Source: Dasypus novemcinctus
Lineage: Eukaryota > Chordata > Mammalia > Cingulata > Dasypodidae
Direction of reading: 5' to 3'
Assembly (NCBI RefSeq): GCF_030445035.2
Contig: NC_080690.1
Location: 33,196,796-33,260,795 of the forward strand
Length of the DNA: 64,000 bases
A model generated the notes under the pieces. That model saw only the letters and a list, made by a program, of their open reading frames with translations, did not search any database and had not been told where the DNA came from. How positions within the stretch are numbered: the first letter of the stretch is position 1; the number at the start of each line of letters is the position of its first letter. Position numbers and translations under genes: made by a program. Below are positions 34,501-48,500 of this stretch, in pieces.

Positions 34501-36486
34501 CCTGACAACCACTAATCTGCTCTCTGGGTCTAAGGATTTACCTATTCCGAGGATTGCATATATGTGGAGTCACACAATACGTGGCCTTCTGTGTCTGGCT
34601 TCTTTCACTTAGCATAAGGTTTTCAAGGTTCACCCATGTTTTAGAATGTAGCATGCAGTAATTCATTCCTTTTTATGGATGAATAATATTCCGTTTTTTG
34701 AATAGACCACATTTTGTCATTTGACGGACACTTGGGTGGTTTTCCTTTTTTGGCTATTCCAAATAGTGCTGCTATGAGCATGCCTGTACATGTTTTTAGA
34801 ACACAGTTCCTTTGAAAGTTCTGCTTTCAATTCTCGGGTATATATCTATGAATGGAATTGCTAGGTCATACGATAATTCTACATTTAATCCTTGAGGAAC
34901 TGCCAAACTGTTTTCCACAGCAACTGCACCATTTTATGTCTCCATCAGCAAGTGGATAAGGGCTTTAATTTCTCTACATTTTTGCCAACACTTGTTATTT
35001 TCTGATTTTTAAAAAACATTGCCAGGGAAGTGGACGTGACTCAACCAGTTGGGAGCCTGCCTACCACACAGGAGCTCCCAGGTATGGGTCCTGGTGCTTC
35101 CTAAAAGAAGATGAGCAGACACTGCTCCCAGCACGATGAGCTACAGGCCTGCCCTGCCGCAATGAGCTAGATGAGCTAGATTCCGCTCTTTCCAAAATGA
35201 GCAGGAGCCACCAGCCAGCAGCCACCACAGCCCACAGGGAGCAGATGTGGCTCAGGCCATGGGGCACTCCCCTCTCATGTGGGAAGTCCTGGATTCAGTT
35301 CCTGGGGCCCCCTGGAGAAGGGCAGGCAAACAATGGAGGAGACAGGTGAGAGAACCATGGGAAGGGAGAGGGATAAATAAAGTAAATAAATAAATCTTAA
35401 AAAAAAAGTCACCCTAGTGGGTATGAAGAGGTATTTCATTGTGGTTTTGATTTGCATTTCCCAAATGACCAGTGACGGTATCATCTTTTCATACGCTTTT
35501 TGGTCATTTTCATATTTCTTTGGAGAAATACCTCTGAGTATTTTAAGCTGTGGGAAGTTAATTTTGTGACATGACTGAAAACATCAGCACATTTATTGAG
35601 TGCTACCTGAACACCAGGAATTCAGCCTCTGAAGATTGGGCATGTATGGAAGCACAGCTAGTGTTGGAACTACGTAGAACACAAAAGTGGATGGGCTTTT
35701 TTTTCACATCACAATTTCCTTGCCATCCACTAAAATATTAGGGTACCAGCCTGCAGGTGCTCTCCGTGGTGCTGAAGTCTCACTGCTCACTGGTGCACGT
35801 TCCATAAGCCTGGAATCCTGAGAGCTGCCACCCAACCTCGCCCAGTAATTCTGAACAGGTGAGGGCCAAGTTAGTGATGAGAGAGAAGGGGAACAGAAAC
35901 AGGTAGAACCAGACCAAGGCTGTTGGAAAGGAGTAGCTACAGAGGGCTTAAGTGGGAGACAAAGGGGAGGCTTTTATTTTAACATCAGTTTTGAACAGTC
36001 AGTTACCAAGGAAAAGGCTCCAGATGAGATCACAGGCAAATGTTATACAACAGAAAGAATCATCCCTGCAAGTATGTGCAAATGCACTTGAGTGGGGCGG
36101 GCAATAAGAACACCAATGAGCTAGAAACAGTGGACAAACCCATTAATTGAGCTACATGCAACTCACCCTAGATTTTATGAGCCTTGTATGAACCTATACA
36201 AAGAAGTGTTGTGATTTTGTTACCAAATAAAATAGTGAATTGTATTTTACAATATAGCTTGCTTACTTCATGTACTTTTTAAAATGTCCTCCAATGCATC
36301 TTAAGTACTTTCTATTTTCTGTGTATCAGATTCAAGGAGCATAATGTCATGGATATAGTGTGATGTTTTGTAGAATGTCAAGATGATCAAAGGTCTCTGC
36401 AGATTATATTATGACAGAGCAGGAGAACTGGCATAACTCTGAGGAGATACTGTGGAGGTATGATGTTGAGTCTGCCAGTAAAAAAC

Positions 36487-36517
<31 letters not shown>

Positions 36518-39500
36518 CAAAAAAAAAAAACTAAAAATCAAACAACTGCTTATGGTAGTCCTTGAAACATGGCATGGAGAAAGAGGCATTAGTCACGTAA
36601 GAGCCGCATACGAATTGCCAGGGACTGTGGTGATTTTTTCGAGGAAATATACTTCATCTGGAATATCAGAAGCAATTGGACTCATCACCTGATTAAGTTT
36701 ATGAAAACTGCACAGTAATTCTCCATGATACAGTTGACTTCTGGTGAGTTAAATGGGAATGAGATAGTATCACGACCCTGTTCATTTCAAATCTTTGACG
36801 GCAGCATTCATCTCTGCATTTCCTTTACCCCCTTCACTCCTCCCTCCCCCCACCAGGGATGTAGTTTTGCTTCTGGTTTGCTATTTTGTTAGGGATAGCA
36901 AGTTCCAGGAATATCCATTTAGTCCTTCAACCAAAATAGCCCTTACCCCATGGGTCAGAGAGCCAGTATGAGGATTCTGCCAGTTTCTTTCTTTCTTTCT
37001 TTCTTTTTTTTTTTAAACTTAGCCATACTCCTTTTTTCTTTTTTTAGATTTTTTTTTCTCTCCCCTTCTCCCCCCCCCCCCCCACCCCCAGTTGTCTGCT
37101 CTCTGTGTCCATTCACTGTGTGTTCTTCTGTGACTGCTTTTATCCTTAGCAGCAGCACTGGGAAACTGTGTTTCTTTTTGTTGCATCATCTTGTTGTGTC
37201 AGCTCTCCGTGTGTGTGGCACCATTCTTGGGCAGGCTGCACTTTCTTTCGCGCTGGTCGGTGCTCCTTATGGGGCGCACTCCTTGCGCCTGGGGCTCCCC
37301 TATGTGGGGGACACCCCTGCATGGCAGGGCACTCCTTGCGCGCATCAGCACTGCGCACGGGCCAACTCCACATGGGTCAGGGAGGCCCGGGGTTTGAACC
37401 ACGGACCTCCCATGTGGTAGGCGGACACCATATCCACTGGGCCAAGTCTGCTTCCCACCAGTTTCTGAGTATGTCTATTCCATAAATAAACCCTCATATT
37501 TATGGTTTATTGATTTTTGACAAATGTACCAAGGCAATTCAATGGAGAGAGGTTAGCTTTTTCAACAAATGGTTGGATATCCCAATGCAAAAATAAACTT
37601 AGACATTTATCTCATACCATACACACACACACACACACAAAACTTACTAAAAAATAGATGACCTAATTACAAGATCCAAAACTATAACGTTTATAAAAGA
37701 AAACAGAAAAATCTTTGTAACCTTGGACTAGGTAAACATATTTTGACACGACACCAAAAACACATGCAAAAAATTTTAACTTGGACTTAAAGACTTTTAC
37801 TCTTCAAAAGACATCATTAAGGAAATGAAAAGACAAGACACATACTGGGAAAAATATTTGCAAATCATACATCTGATAAAGATATATTTAAAAATTCTTA
37901 AAAGTCAACAATAAGAAGACAAAAAAAAAAAACATTGAAAAGTGGAGGAAATTTTGAATAGTCTCACCAAAGAAAAGAAACAGATGGCTAATAAGAACAT
38001 AAAATTATGTTCAGCAGCACTAGTCATTTGTGATATGCATGTTAAAACCACAATGAAATACTAACACATGCCCACTAGAATAGCTATCACCAAAAAGACT
38101 GATATTACAAGCATGTATGGAAACTGGAGCTCTTTTACATTGCTAATGGGCAAGTAAAATGATGCAGCCACATTGAGAAAGAGTTTGGCAGTTTCTTAGA
38201 AAGCTCAACATTTACCATAAAACCCAGCAATTCCATTCCTAGGCATCTACTCAAAAGAATAAAAACATATTTCCACACAAAGACTTGCCTCAATGTTGAT
38301 GGCTGCTGACTGGCCAGGGAGGTAGTTGCTGAAGGTTGGGGTGGCCGTGGCAATTTCTTAAGACAAAAATGAAGGGTGCCACATGGACTGGCTCTTCCTT
38401 TCATGAAAGTTTTCTCCTTAGCATGCAATGCTGTTTGATAGCATTTTACCCACAGTAGAACTTCTTTCAGAATTAGAGTCAATCTTCTCAAACCCTGCCG
38501 CTGCTTTATCAACTAAGTTTATGTAATATTCTAAGACCTTTGTTGTCCTTTCAGCAATGTTCACAGCATCTTCACAAGCAGTTTCCATCTCAAGAAACCA
38601 CTTTCAATTAGTAAAAAGAAAAAAAGAAAAACAAAACAGAAAAAGAAACCACTTTCTTTGCCCATTCACAAGAAGCAACGCCTCTACATTAAAGCTTTTG
38701 TTTTGTTCTTAACATAAAGTTTTATCATGAGATTTCAGCAATTCAGTCACATCTTGAGGTCCACTTCTAATTCTAGTTCTCTTACTATTTCATCACATCT
38801 ACAGTGAATTCCTCCACTGAGTCTTGAATATCTCGAAGTCATCCCTGAGGCTCGGAATCAACTTCTTCCAAACTCCTGTGAATGTTGCTATTTCGACCTC
38901 CTCCCATGAATCACAAATGTTCTTCATGGCATCTAGAATGGTGACTCCTTTCCAGAAGATTTTCAACTCCCAAATCTATCTGAGGAATCACTCTCTATGG
39001 CAGCTATAATCTTACAAAATGTATTTCTTAAACAATGAGACTTAAATGTCTAAATGACTCCTTGATTCATGGTTCACAGAATGGATGTGTGTTAACAGGC
39101 GTGAAAACAACATTAATCACATTGTACATCTCTTGGGTGAGATGTACAGAGCTCTTGGTGATCAGGTACATTGTCAATGAGCAGTAATATTTCGAGAAGA
39201 ACCTTTTTTTCTGAGCAGTTGGTCTCAATGGTGGGCTTAAAATATTCAGTAAATCAGTTGTAAACAGATGTGCTGCCATCCAGGTTTCATTGTTCCATTA
39301 ATAAAACACAGGCAGGGAAGCAGATATGGCTCACGCATAGAGCTTCCGCCTACCATATAGGAGGTCTAAGGTTTGATACCCAGGGCCTTCTGGCCCATGT
39401 GGCAAGCTGGCCCACATGGAGTGTTGGCGCATACAAGAAGTGTTGCCTCGCACAGGGGTGGCCCCCATGCAAGGACTGCAGCCCTGCCCTGGAGAGCAGG

Positions 39501-42500
39501 CTGCCCAGGATTGGTGCCACCCACACAGAGAGCTGATGCAACAAAGAAGAGACACAAAGAAGAAAAATATGAGACACAGTGAACCAGGGACCTGAGGTGG
39601 AGCAAGAGAAGATGACCTCTCTCCCACTCCGGAAGGTCCCAGGATGGGTTCCCAGAGCTGCCTAATGAGAATACAGCAGACACAGAAGAACACACAGTGA
39701 ATGGACACAGAGAGCAGACAATGGGGTGGGGAGAGGGGGAAGAAATAAGAAATAAAAAATAAATAAACTAACTTTCTTTAAAAAAACAAGCCCACAGGCA
39801 GAGTAGATTTAGCATAATTGCTAAGGGACTTAGGATTTTCAGACTGTAAATGAACATTGACTGCCACTTAAAGTCACTAGCTGCATTAGCCCTAAACAAG
39901 AGAGTCAGCCTGCCCTTTCCAGCTTCGAAGCCAGGCATTGACTTCTCTCTAACTATGAAAGTCCTAGTTGACATCTTCTTCCAATATAAGGCTGTTTGTC
40001 TATATAGAAAATCTGTTGTTTAGTGTAGCTGCCTTCATCGATGATCTTAGCTAGATCTTCTGGATAACTTGCTGCAGTTTTCATATCATCACTTGCTGCT
40101 TCAACTTGCACTTTTATGTTATGAAGATGCTTCTTTGCTTAAACCTCATGAACCAACCTCTGCTAAATTAAAATTTTTCTTCTGCAGCTTCCTCACCTCT
40201 CTCAGCCTTTGTAGAATTGAAGAGAATTAGAGCTTTGCCCTGCATTAGGTTTTGGCTTAGGAGATTATTGTGGCTGGCTTGATCTTCTATCCAGACCACT
40301 AGAACTTTCTCCGTATCAGCAATAAGGCTGTTTCATCTTCTTATCATTCATGTGTGCACTGGAGCAGCACTTCTAATTTCCTTCAAGAACTTTCCCTTTG
40401 CATTCACAACTTGGCTAACTGGCTCAAGAGGCCTGGCTTTGGGCATGTCTCAGCTTTTGACGTGCCTTCTTCACTAAGCTTAATCATTTCCAGCTTAAAA
40501 TGAGAGACGTGTGACTCTTCCTGACACTTGAACACTTAGAGGCCATTGTAGGGCTCTTAACTGGCCTAATTTCAATATCGTTGTGTCTCAGGGAATAGGG
40601 AGGCCCTAGAAGAGGAGAAGAGACAGGGAACAGCCCATGGATGGAACAGTCAGGATACACAGCAGTTATCAGTTAGGTCTGCCATCTTATACGGTGCTCC
40701 AGAACAATTACAGTTGTAATAGCAAAGATCACAGATCACCATAACAGATACATAATAACGGAAAAGTTTGAAATATTGTGAGAAGTATCAAAATGTGGCA
40801 GAGACACAAAATGCACAGATGCTGTTGGAAAAATGACACCAACAGACTTGCTCAAGATAGGATTGCCACAAACATTCAGTTCGTGAAAAACACAATATAA
40901 GTAATGTGCAATAAAGCAAGGTATACCGGTATAGCCATCTGGTGACATACTACTCACCAATAAAAATAAGCCAACTACTGACACATGCTACAACATAAAT
41001 GAACCTCAAAAACATTTTGCTAAGTGAAAGAAGCTAGAAACAAAATGTGACATATTGCATGAGTCCCTTTATCGAAAAGCCAGAAAAGGTAAATCTATAG
41101 AAATTGAAAGCAGATTAGTGGTTGACTGTGGTTTGGTAAGTGAGCAGGGATTGATTGAAAATAGGCACAAAGTATTTTGGGGGGAAATGGAAGTGGCCTA
41201 AAACTGGATTGTGATGATGGATACATGCAATTGTATAAATATACTAAAACTTATCAAACTGTCCACTGATAATGTATAGAATGTATGGTATATAAGTTGT
41301 ACCTCAATAAAGCTGTCAAAATTAAAATCACAATGAAAGATCACTCTGTGCCCACTAGAATGTCTAAAATGATAAAGACAGATTATACCAAGTTTTGCAC
41401 AGATGTGGAGCAAGCGGAACTCACACATTCCTGGTGGGAGTGCAAATTGGCATAACCCCGAGGAAAATGATGGCAATGCTTACGAAACCTAATCATATGC
41501 CTGCCTTTGATGGCAATTCCTCTTCTAAGCATTTACCCAAGGGAAATGAGCTGCCGTGGAAAGACATGCTCAGAAATATTCATGGGTGCTTTATTCATAA
41601 AAGCCCCAAACCAGAAATATTTCAGAAACAACTAAAATGCCCATTAACAGCAGAAGAGATAATAGTGATTTATTCATGCAGTGGATTACCAGACAGCAGT
41701 AAAGAAGACAAAATATTGCTGTATACACAAAAAACCAACAGATGAATCTCACAGTCATATTGGTTGGGGAAAGAAGCAGATACTGCTTGATGCTATTTAT
41801 ATGAAGTATAAGAACAGGCAAAACCAATAAATGGTTGTACAAGTTAGAATAATGGTTACCATGATGGGGTGTTATCAATTGGAAAGGAGTGTGAGGGATC
41901 CTTTTGCGATGCTAGAATGTTTTATAGCTCAATGTGAGTGGTTAAAGGATATTAAGTCATTAATATTAATAATATTAATATATTATGTATATTTGACAAA
42001 GGCCATAAATCCAGAATATATAAAGAACACCTAAAAATCACTAAGAAAAATTCAAACAACCCCATAGAACAACATGCAAAAAGCTCAAAGGGGCATTTCA
42101 CAAAGAAAAATATCCAAATTGCCAATAAACATAATAAAAATGTTAAACCTCATTAGTTGTCAGGAAAATGGAATTAAAACCACTATGATATACATACAAA
42201 TCTTCCAGAATAGCTAAAATGAAAAGGCAGACAATACCAAGTGCTAACAAGGATGTAAAGCAACTGAAACTATCATATACTGTCAGTGGAGTGAAATTTG
42301 GTTCAACCACTTTGGAAAACTGTTTGGCAGTTTCTACTAAAGTTAGTCATACATATACAACAGTACCCACTAATCCCACTGCTAGGTATATTCCTTACAG
42401 AAACATGTACATATGTTCACCAAAATACTCGAACAAGAATACTTACAACACTATTTGTGTTAGCCAGAAACTGGAGACCTCCCAAATATCAACATAGTAG

Positions 42501-45500
42501 AATAGATAAATGAGTTGTGGTCAAGCATTACGACAGCTAACTATAAATACATATAGTTTATGTCTCTATGTACTTATATATAAAAGGGTAAAAATAAACA
42601 CACCAAAATCATGATTATCCTGGATAGTGAAATTAGGGGAATTTTTAATTTTCTTTTCATAGCTATTTTCCAAATATTTTACAATAAATATGTATTACTT
42701 TTATAATCAGAAAGTCATAAAAAATTAACAATGTCTTGAGTTCTACTACCTGCTGGTTACTTTTACGTGCATGATCTCATTTCATCGCAACAACTATCCT
42801 AAGAAGTTTGTATAAGAAAGAGGCCAAGAACAAAAGCTTTGGAATAGTACTAAAATGACAAGACTAAGAAGGAGATAACAATAACAGCTCATATGTATGA
42901 ATTTTATCATTTAAGTCTTCAATAATTCTGCAAGTTGCGTGTTACTTTCACCCCATGTTACGGATGAGTAAATGGAAAGACTACCTGTCCAAAGCGCAGC
43001 AGCAGGCTGGGGGAGGGGGCAGGCTGACCCATCCGATACTACACCACGTACCTTGCCTTCCAGGCTCAGGGTCAGGCCTGACTGTGCTACTTACCAGCTA
43101 TGTAATGTGGGCCCCTCACCTCGCCCTTTGGATCCTTAGTCTCCTCACCTGGAAAATGGCTGGCTAGCAGGACCTGCCTTATAGGGCTGTTGTGACGATA
43201 AAAGGGAACTGAAGGCGCTCACCACAGCTCAGGAGAACCATAACACCCACACGCATTCTGGGCCCAGCACCAGAAGCCCTGATTTTTCCAGGCTACCCCA
43301 CCATAGAGCAGCACAGTGAGGAGACTCCTGAAAGGCCTGCTGGAGCTGAGATGCTCCCTGAGCAGCCCAGGTGCGGATGGGAGCTTTTCCAGCTGCCTAC
43401 ACGGTGCCGTTCAGTCAGGTAGCTCTCCTAACACCAAGCCTTGGAACCCAGGGCTTTCACTCACTGTTGGACAAACGTTGACTGATTAATGGAGGGTGGC
43501 AATGGTCACACAAGATCGTGGCTGAAATGAACACTATTGAATTGTATTCTTGAAAGTGGTTAAGATGGGAAGTGGAATATTATGTTACCACACAAAAATA
43601 AGAATATGTATTTAGTGAGTGCTGAGTATATACCCAGGCCGGTTCTGCCTAATTTAGAAAATTTGTGGCAGTTTTGACCAGAAGGGAGAGGAGGAGAGAG
43701 AGGCAGATGTATTTTGGGAGATGACTCTTGGAGGTGGTGTAACCCCTTCTTCTCCCTCACCTCTGTGTCTAGTCAGTCTCTTGGTCTTAGTAACTCGACG
43801 TCCTACACCTCTCTATGCAGCCTTTTTTCCAGGTGCCCGATGCCCATTGGTGACAGTGGCATTGCTGTGGATCCAGCCCTCGTGTTTACCCAGACCGCTG
43901 CAGTCGCACCCTACCTGGTTAGGTCTCCTCCTGCATCTCCGCACCTGCACCCTTCCTTGAAGTCTGAGAGATCTTACTTCTAAACTGGAAAGTTGATTAT
44001 ATTTTCTCTGCTTAAAATATATCATCGTCCTTTTCCACCACCACCACCACCCCCATTGGTAAGTCCAGACTCCTCTGCGTAGCTCACTCTACCTGTTACA
44101 CTTTGGGGTCCAATCCCCCACTCACCCTACCTCCCCATTGTCTACCCACCCCCACCAGCCCTTTACCCGCTCCAGGTCAAAGCACTGTAGTGCTCTTCTA
44201 GTACTCCCTGAGTTGTGCCCCTGTATACCCCACCATTATCTGCACCCAACTTGAAAACTCCTATACAACCTTCAAAGCCCTTTCATGGGTTGCCTCCTCC
44301 ATGAAGCCTTGCTAGACTTCTCTGCTCTGGGCTAACGTGGCCTCCTGCCTACTTTTCTAGGTCTGTACGGTCATACTTCGGAGTCATCATCATATGAGCT
44401 CATGTCTGTTTCTCCACAACTCTCGAGGGCAGGCAAAGGGACTTTGTCATCTCTGCGGCCCTGATTCCCAAGGAGACTTGGTGGGCAGTAGGGGTGGGTG
44501 TCTCCCAAGAGCAAGATTGGAGGGGGCCATGGAGGTTGAGGGCTCCATCCCTTCCTATTCATGTCCACCCCTCCTTCCGGAGCCCCAGATTCCCGCCCCA
44601 TCTCCGAGGACCCCCTCACCTGTGCAGCTTCTCCAGGTCGCAGGCGTTGCTGCCCAGCTGACACTTGGTGAAGCACGTGGCCGCGCTGTGCAGGTCCACC
44701 TTCTGGAAGTCGTGGACGACGCCCGGCCCGCCGCAGACATTCCTCGGAGCCTCGGTGGCTCTGGTAGACGTTTTCTCACCTGCAGGCGGGATGCAGAGGG
44801 TGCGGCTGGGCTGGGGGGGGCGGGGCAGGGCACTGAGAAGCAGGTCAGGGTCGAGAGTCTGGTGGTGTGGACCGAAATCCCAGCTTCAGCCACACTAGCT
44901 GATCACTTGAGCTGGACTCATAACCTCCCAGGGCCTTGGTTTCCCCGGGGAGGAGACACTGCCCCTCCCCCATCTCGCAGACCCAACGGGATGCTTTGGG
45001 GAAGTGTGTACAAAGGCTTGGCCCACGGCTCTGTCGATAAAGGGTTTTATATGCTAGTGCTATTACTCTTTTACCACTTCCTCCAGGCAGTTTGCCTGGC
45101 TTTCCCTGATTGTTCCATGTCAGACTTTCCACAGCCCTGGCCGCTGTGGCCTCATGGTACAATTATGGGCTGTATTCTGTCTTGGTTTGTCACATTGGAG
45201 CGCTCACATCTACCTCCTGGGGTAGGTAGAGAACACAGCCAACTCAGACTCTGGAGCACAGCAACCCACGATGAGCTTGTGTGACTTCTAGTCCAGTTCT
45301 CTTTCACCTGTACAGGAAATGATGGGGAAGCTTTGGGTCGCTCACTAGTTGTGCAACCTCAGGTGAGTTATTTCAACTCTCTGAGGCTCGATCTGCTCAT
45401 CGGCAAGACGGGGCTAATAACATCTTCCTTGCAAGTTTTGGGGGAGGATTAGACACAACATACATAAATGATAGAGTCCATTGTTGGTGTTCAAAGAGAG

Positions 45501-48500
45501 TCATTCTGACTTATTTCAGGAGATGAAAATGACATTGTAAGACTACTTGCATATTTGCTTTCTTGGGCTGTATTTGTGTCCCTACATAGGAATCTATCGA
45601 CAAATGTAATACACACGTAGAGTTAACAAAATTTAAACAGTACAATAGAACATAAATGAAAAGCAAAAGTCCCTCTCCCTGCACCGTGCAGGCCACACTC
45701 CAGAGGTAACCACCATTGATAGTTTATTGCACAATCTTTCAGAAATTATCTATGCATTTACAAATATATGTATATAGATCATTTTTAAGTGAATGGAATC
45801 ACTTAGCAATATATCTGAAAGACCATATCTACCACATTGAGTCACTTCCTTCTTTATATAGCTGCATACTCTTCCACTATGTGGGTGTCGCAACACTTTT
45901 TCAACTGGATTTTTTGTTATTTTGAGCAATGTCACAATGAGAATCCTTGAGCAAACACCTTTGCCACCTTGTTTTCAGAAATCATAGAAAACATTCCTAT
46001 CATAGGAATTTTTATTATAATGTATGTGCTTTTTAAAAATTGAAGTATTATTAAATTTCCCTCCAAAAAGGGTGGAACTTATTTACACTCCCATCAACAG
46101 TAGACAAGAGTGAATATTCCCCCACATGCTCTCAATCCTAGATTTTACCACACTTTTCTTTTTCTTTTTTTCCAGTCTGAGAGGTAAAATTGAATCTCAT
46201 TTTAATTTAAGAAGGAGTTTGAACATGAATCTGTACATTTGCTGGCCATGCTCTCTCTTTTTCTGTGAATTGCTTTGTAGGATCCTGTACCATTTGTGGG
46301 TGCAGGTTGGATCCCAACTGTATGTGAAATGTTTTCATGGATGGACACCCCACGCACTGTTGAGGGGCCTGACTTGGGGGATGCAAGGCAGGGCAAAGGT
46401 GGACAGGGGATCATTTACCTTTCACTTTTTGTACCTTTCCCCTGTGTTTGATTAAATGTCACACAATGCTACTTTTACAAGTTAAAAAAAAAAACTAGTT
46501 AATTTTAAATCATTAATATGAAAATAAAATAAAAAGATAAAGGCAGCAAAAAGTTGGAGTAAATGTAAGCTTTTTAAAAGTCACATTTTAGGGGAAGTGG
46601 ACTTGGCTCAGTGGATAGAGTGTCCACCTACCACATGGGAGGTCCATGGTTCAAACCCAGGGCCTCCTTGACCCGTGTGGAGCTGGCACATGCGCAGTGC
46701 TGATGCACGCAAGGAGTGCCCTGCAATGCAGGGGTGTCCCCCGCATAGGGCAGCCCCACGCACAAGGAGTGCATCCCATGAGGAGAGCTGCCCAGCGCAA
46801 AAGGAAGTGCAGCCTGCCCGTGGGTGGTAGCCCCGCACATGGAGAGCTGCAGCAAGACGACCCAACAAAAGGGAGACGCAGATTCCTGGTGCTGCGGACA
46901 AGAATAGAAGCGGACAGAGAATGGACATAGAAAACAAACAACTGGGGCTGGGGGAGGTGGTAAGGAGAGAGAGAAAAAAAATTTTTTTTAACTATTAAAA
47001 AAATAAAAGTAACACGTTAGAGTGGATTTTAGAATCATCAGATCTAGATGTGACAGTGTTTTAATTCACTTATAAAAGAACTTTAAATTTCTATTAGCTT
47101 GCAAAGATATTCATGACACACTGTTGAAGGGGGAAAAGCAGATGACAGATGAGCACGTATATAATATCATCTAGGTTGCTTTAAAAGAGAAAAGCGGGGG
47201 TAGAGGAAGAAGGGAAAAGAGAAAGAGGAAAGAAGAGGCAGGAGAGGGGAGGGGAAGGGAGAGAAGGCGAGGGGAGAAAACTGCCAACTGGAGGGGACAT
47301 CCCAACCCTTTGAATGCGGCGAGGTTACAAATGGGTGCTGAGAGCTGGGGCCCGTGGTGAGTGAGCACAGAGCCTCTCTCCTGCTCTGCGCTGAAATTTC
47401 AGTGCCGCCACGTCTGTGAAGCTCTTGGCACGAAACCAGCACAGAGCAGATGATCAAACGGAGCGTGCTGATTATTTCTCGGTGTTTGGGAGCATGCGCC
47501 CAGCCAGGGAGACCCTGAACTAGGCTGCTGGGAGGGCGGTGCCCCCCGGCCCGCGGGATCGCTTCCCCACCCGGGTCTGCCAGGGGCTGGCCAGCTACGG
47601 GGCTGGGGCCCGTCAGCTGCCCTGGTCCCCTGCAGTCCCAGCTTGTTCTCCCCAGTTCTGGGGACCGTCCCTCCTTCGCCCTCCAGGCTTCGCGCTGTAA
47701 GAGGGTCCCTCGGGGGCCAGCCCTCGGGCACCACCACCCTTCTTGGTTCCTCTTGCCCTGCGCTCACCCTCGTCCTTTCATTAAAGCTCCTCCATTGTCC
47801 GTGAGAGTGCACCTGCCCGGCCCCGACTGCCCAGCCCCGTGTGCTGGGGGCCACCTCACCCTCGGGACCCCTCGGAAGCGCCCTATTGCTCTGCTAGACT
47901 GAGAGCCCCTGAGGACAAGGACCCCGTGGCACCCCAGCACAGGGCCTGGCACAGCATCCAGGGCTCCATCCACGCTCTATGAATGAATAATGAATGATGA
48001 AGGAATGATGAATGAACGAATGAATGGAGTAGTTGGGTGAATGGCGACTAACCCATAAATGTCCGTAAAGGAAGGGGAATTACCTCTACAGGTAGTTGTA
48101 ACTTTCTCGAAGCTCCTCGCTCGTTCAAATGGCCAATGCTTGGCCAGAACCAGATCACCCACATCGCCCCAGGGTAAACGCACCCTCCCCCAGCCAGTGA
48201 GTTACAGCTTTTGTGAAGGACCCAGGGTCCTTATAACTGCCACCCACTGGTTAATAAACTAATTAACCCATCAAGTGTCCGCTGACCACCTGTTCCAACC
48301 TTCCCACCATGAAGGACAGAGCCGCCATTTCCCCTCCTTCTTCTGAGCAAGGGACTGAACTTGCCCCTTTACTGACTCTCCAGCATTTGCCAGAAGCAGA
48401 GTTCTTTGAAGCCCAGAGAGCTGGGTCGATGTGCCTCAAGTCCACCGCCGGGGGCCAGGACGTGGGGCTGAACTTCCCATCCCCATTTCCATGGCTCCAA

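Noticed and set aside
35600-36900. Functional retroviral reverse transcriptase
   Set aside because: Only a decayed antisense trace is present, with many stops and no long open frame.
38286-40547. Possible host gene derived from the Tigger transposase
   Set aside because: The frame is broken by stops, shifts and a SINE, so no domesticated protein is supported.
41395-41745. 116-codon open frame as a small gene
   Set aside because: It lies wholly in L1 ORF2/3'UTR-derived sequence.
44394-45284. 296-codon open frame on the plus strand
   Set aside because: Antisense to ADGRG3 exon 2 and flanking intron; no recognisable domain.
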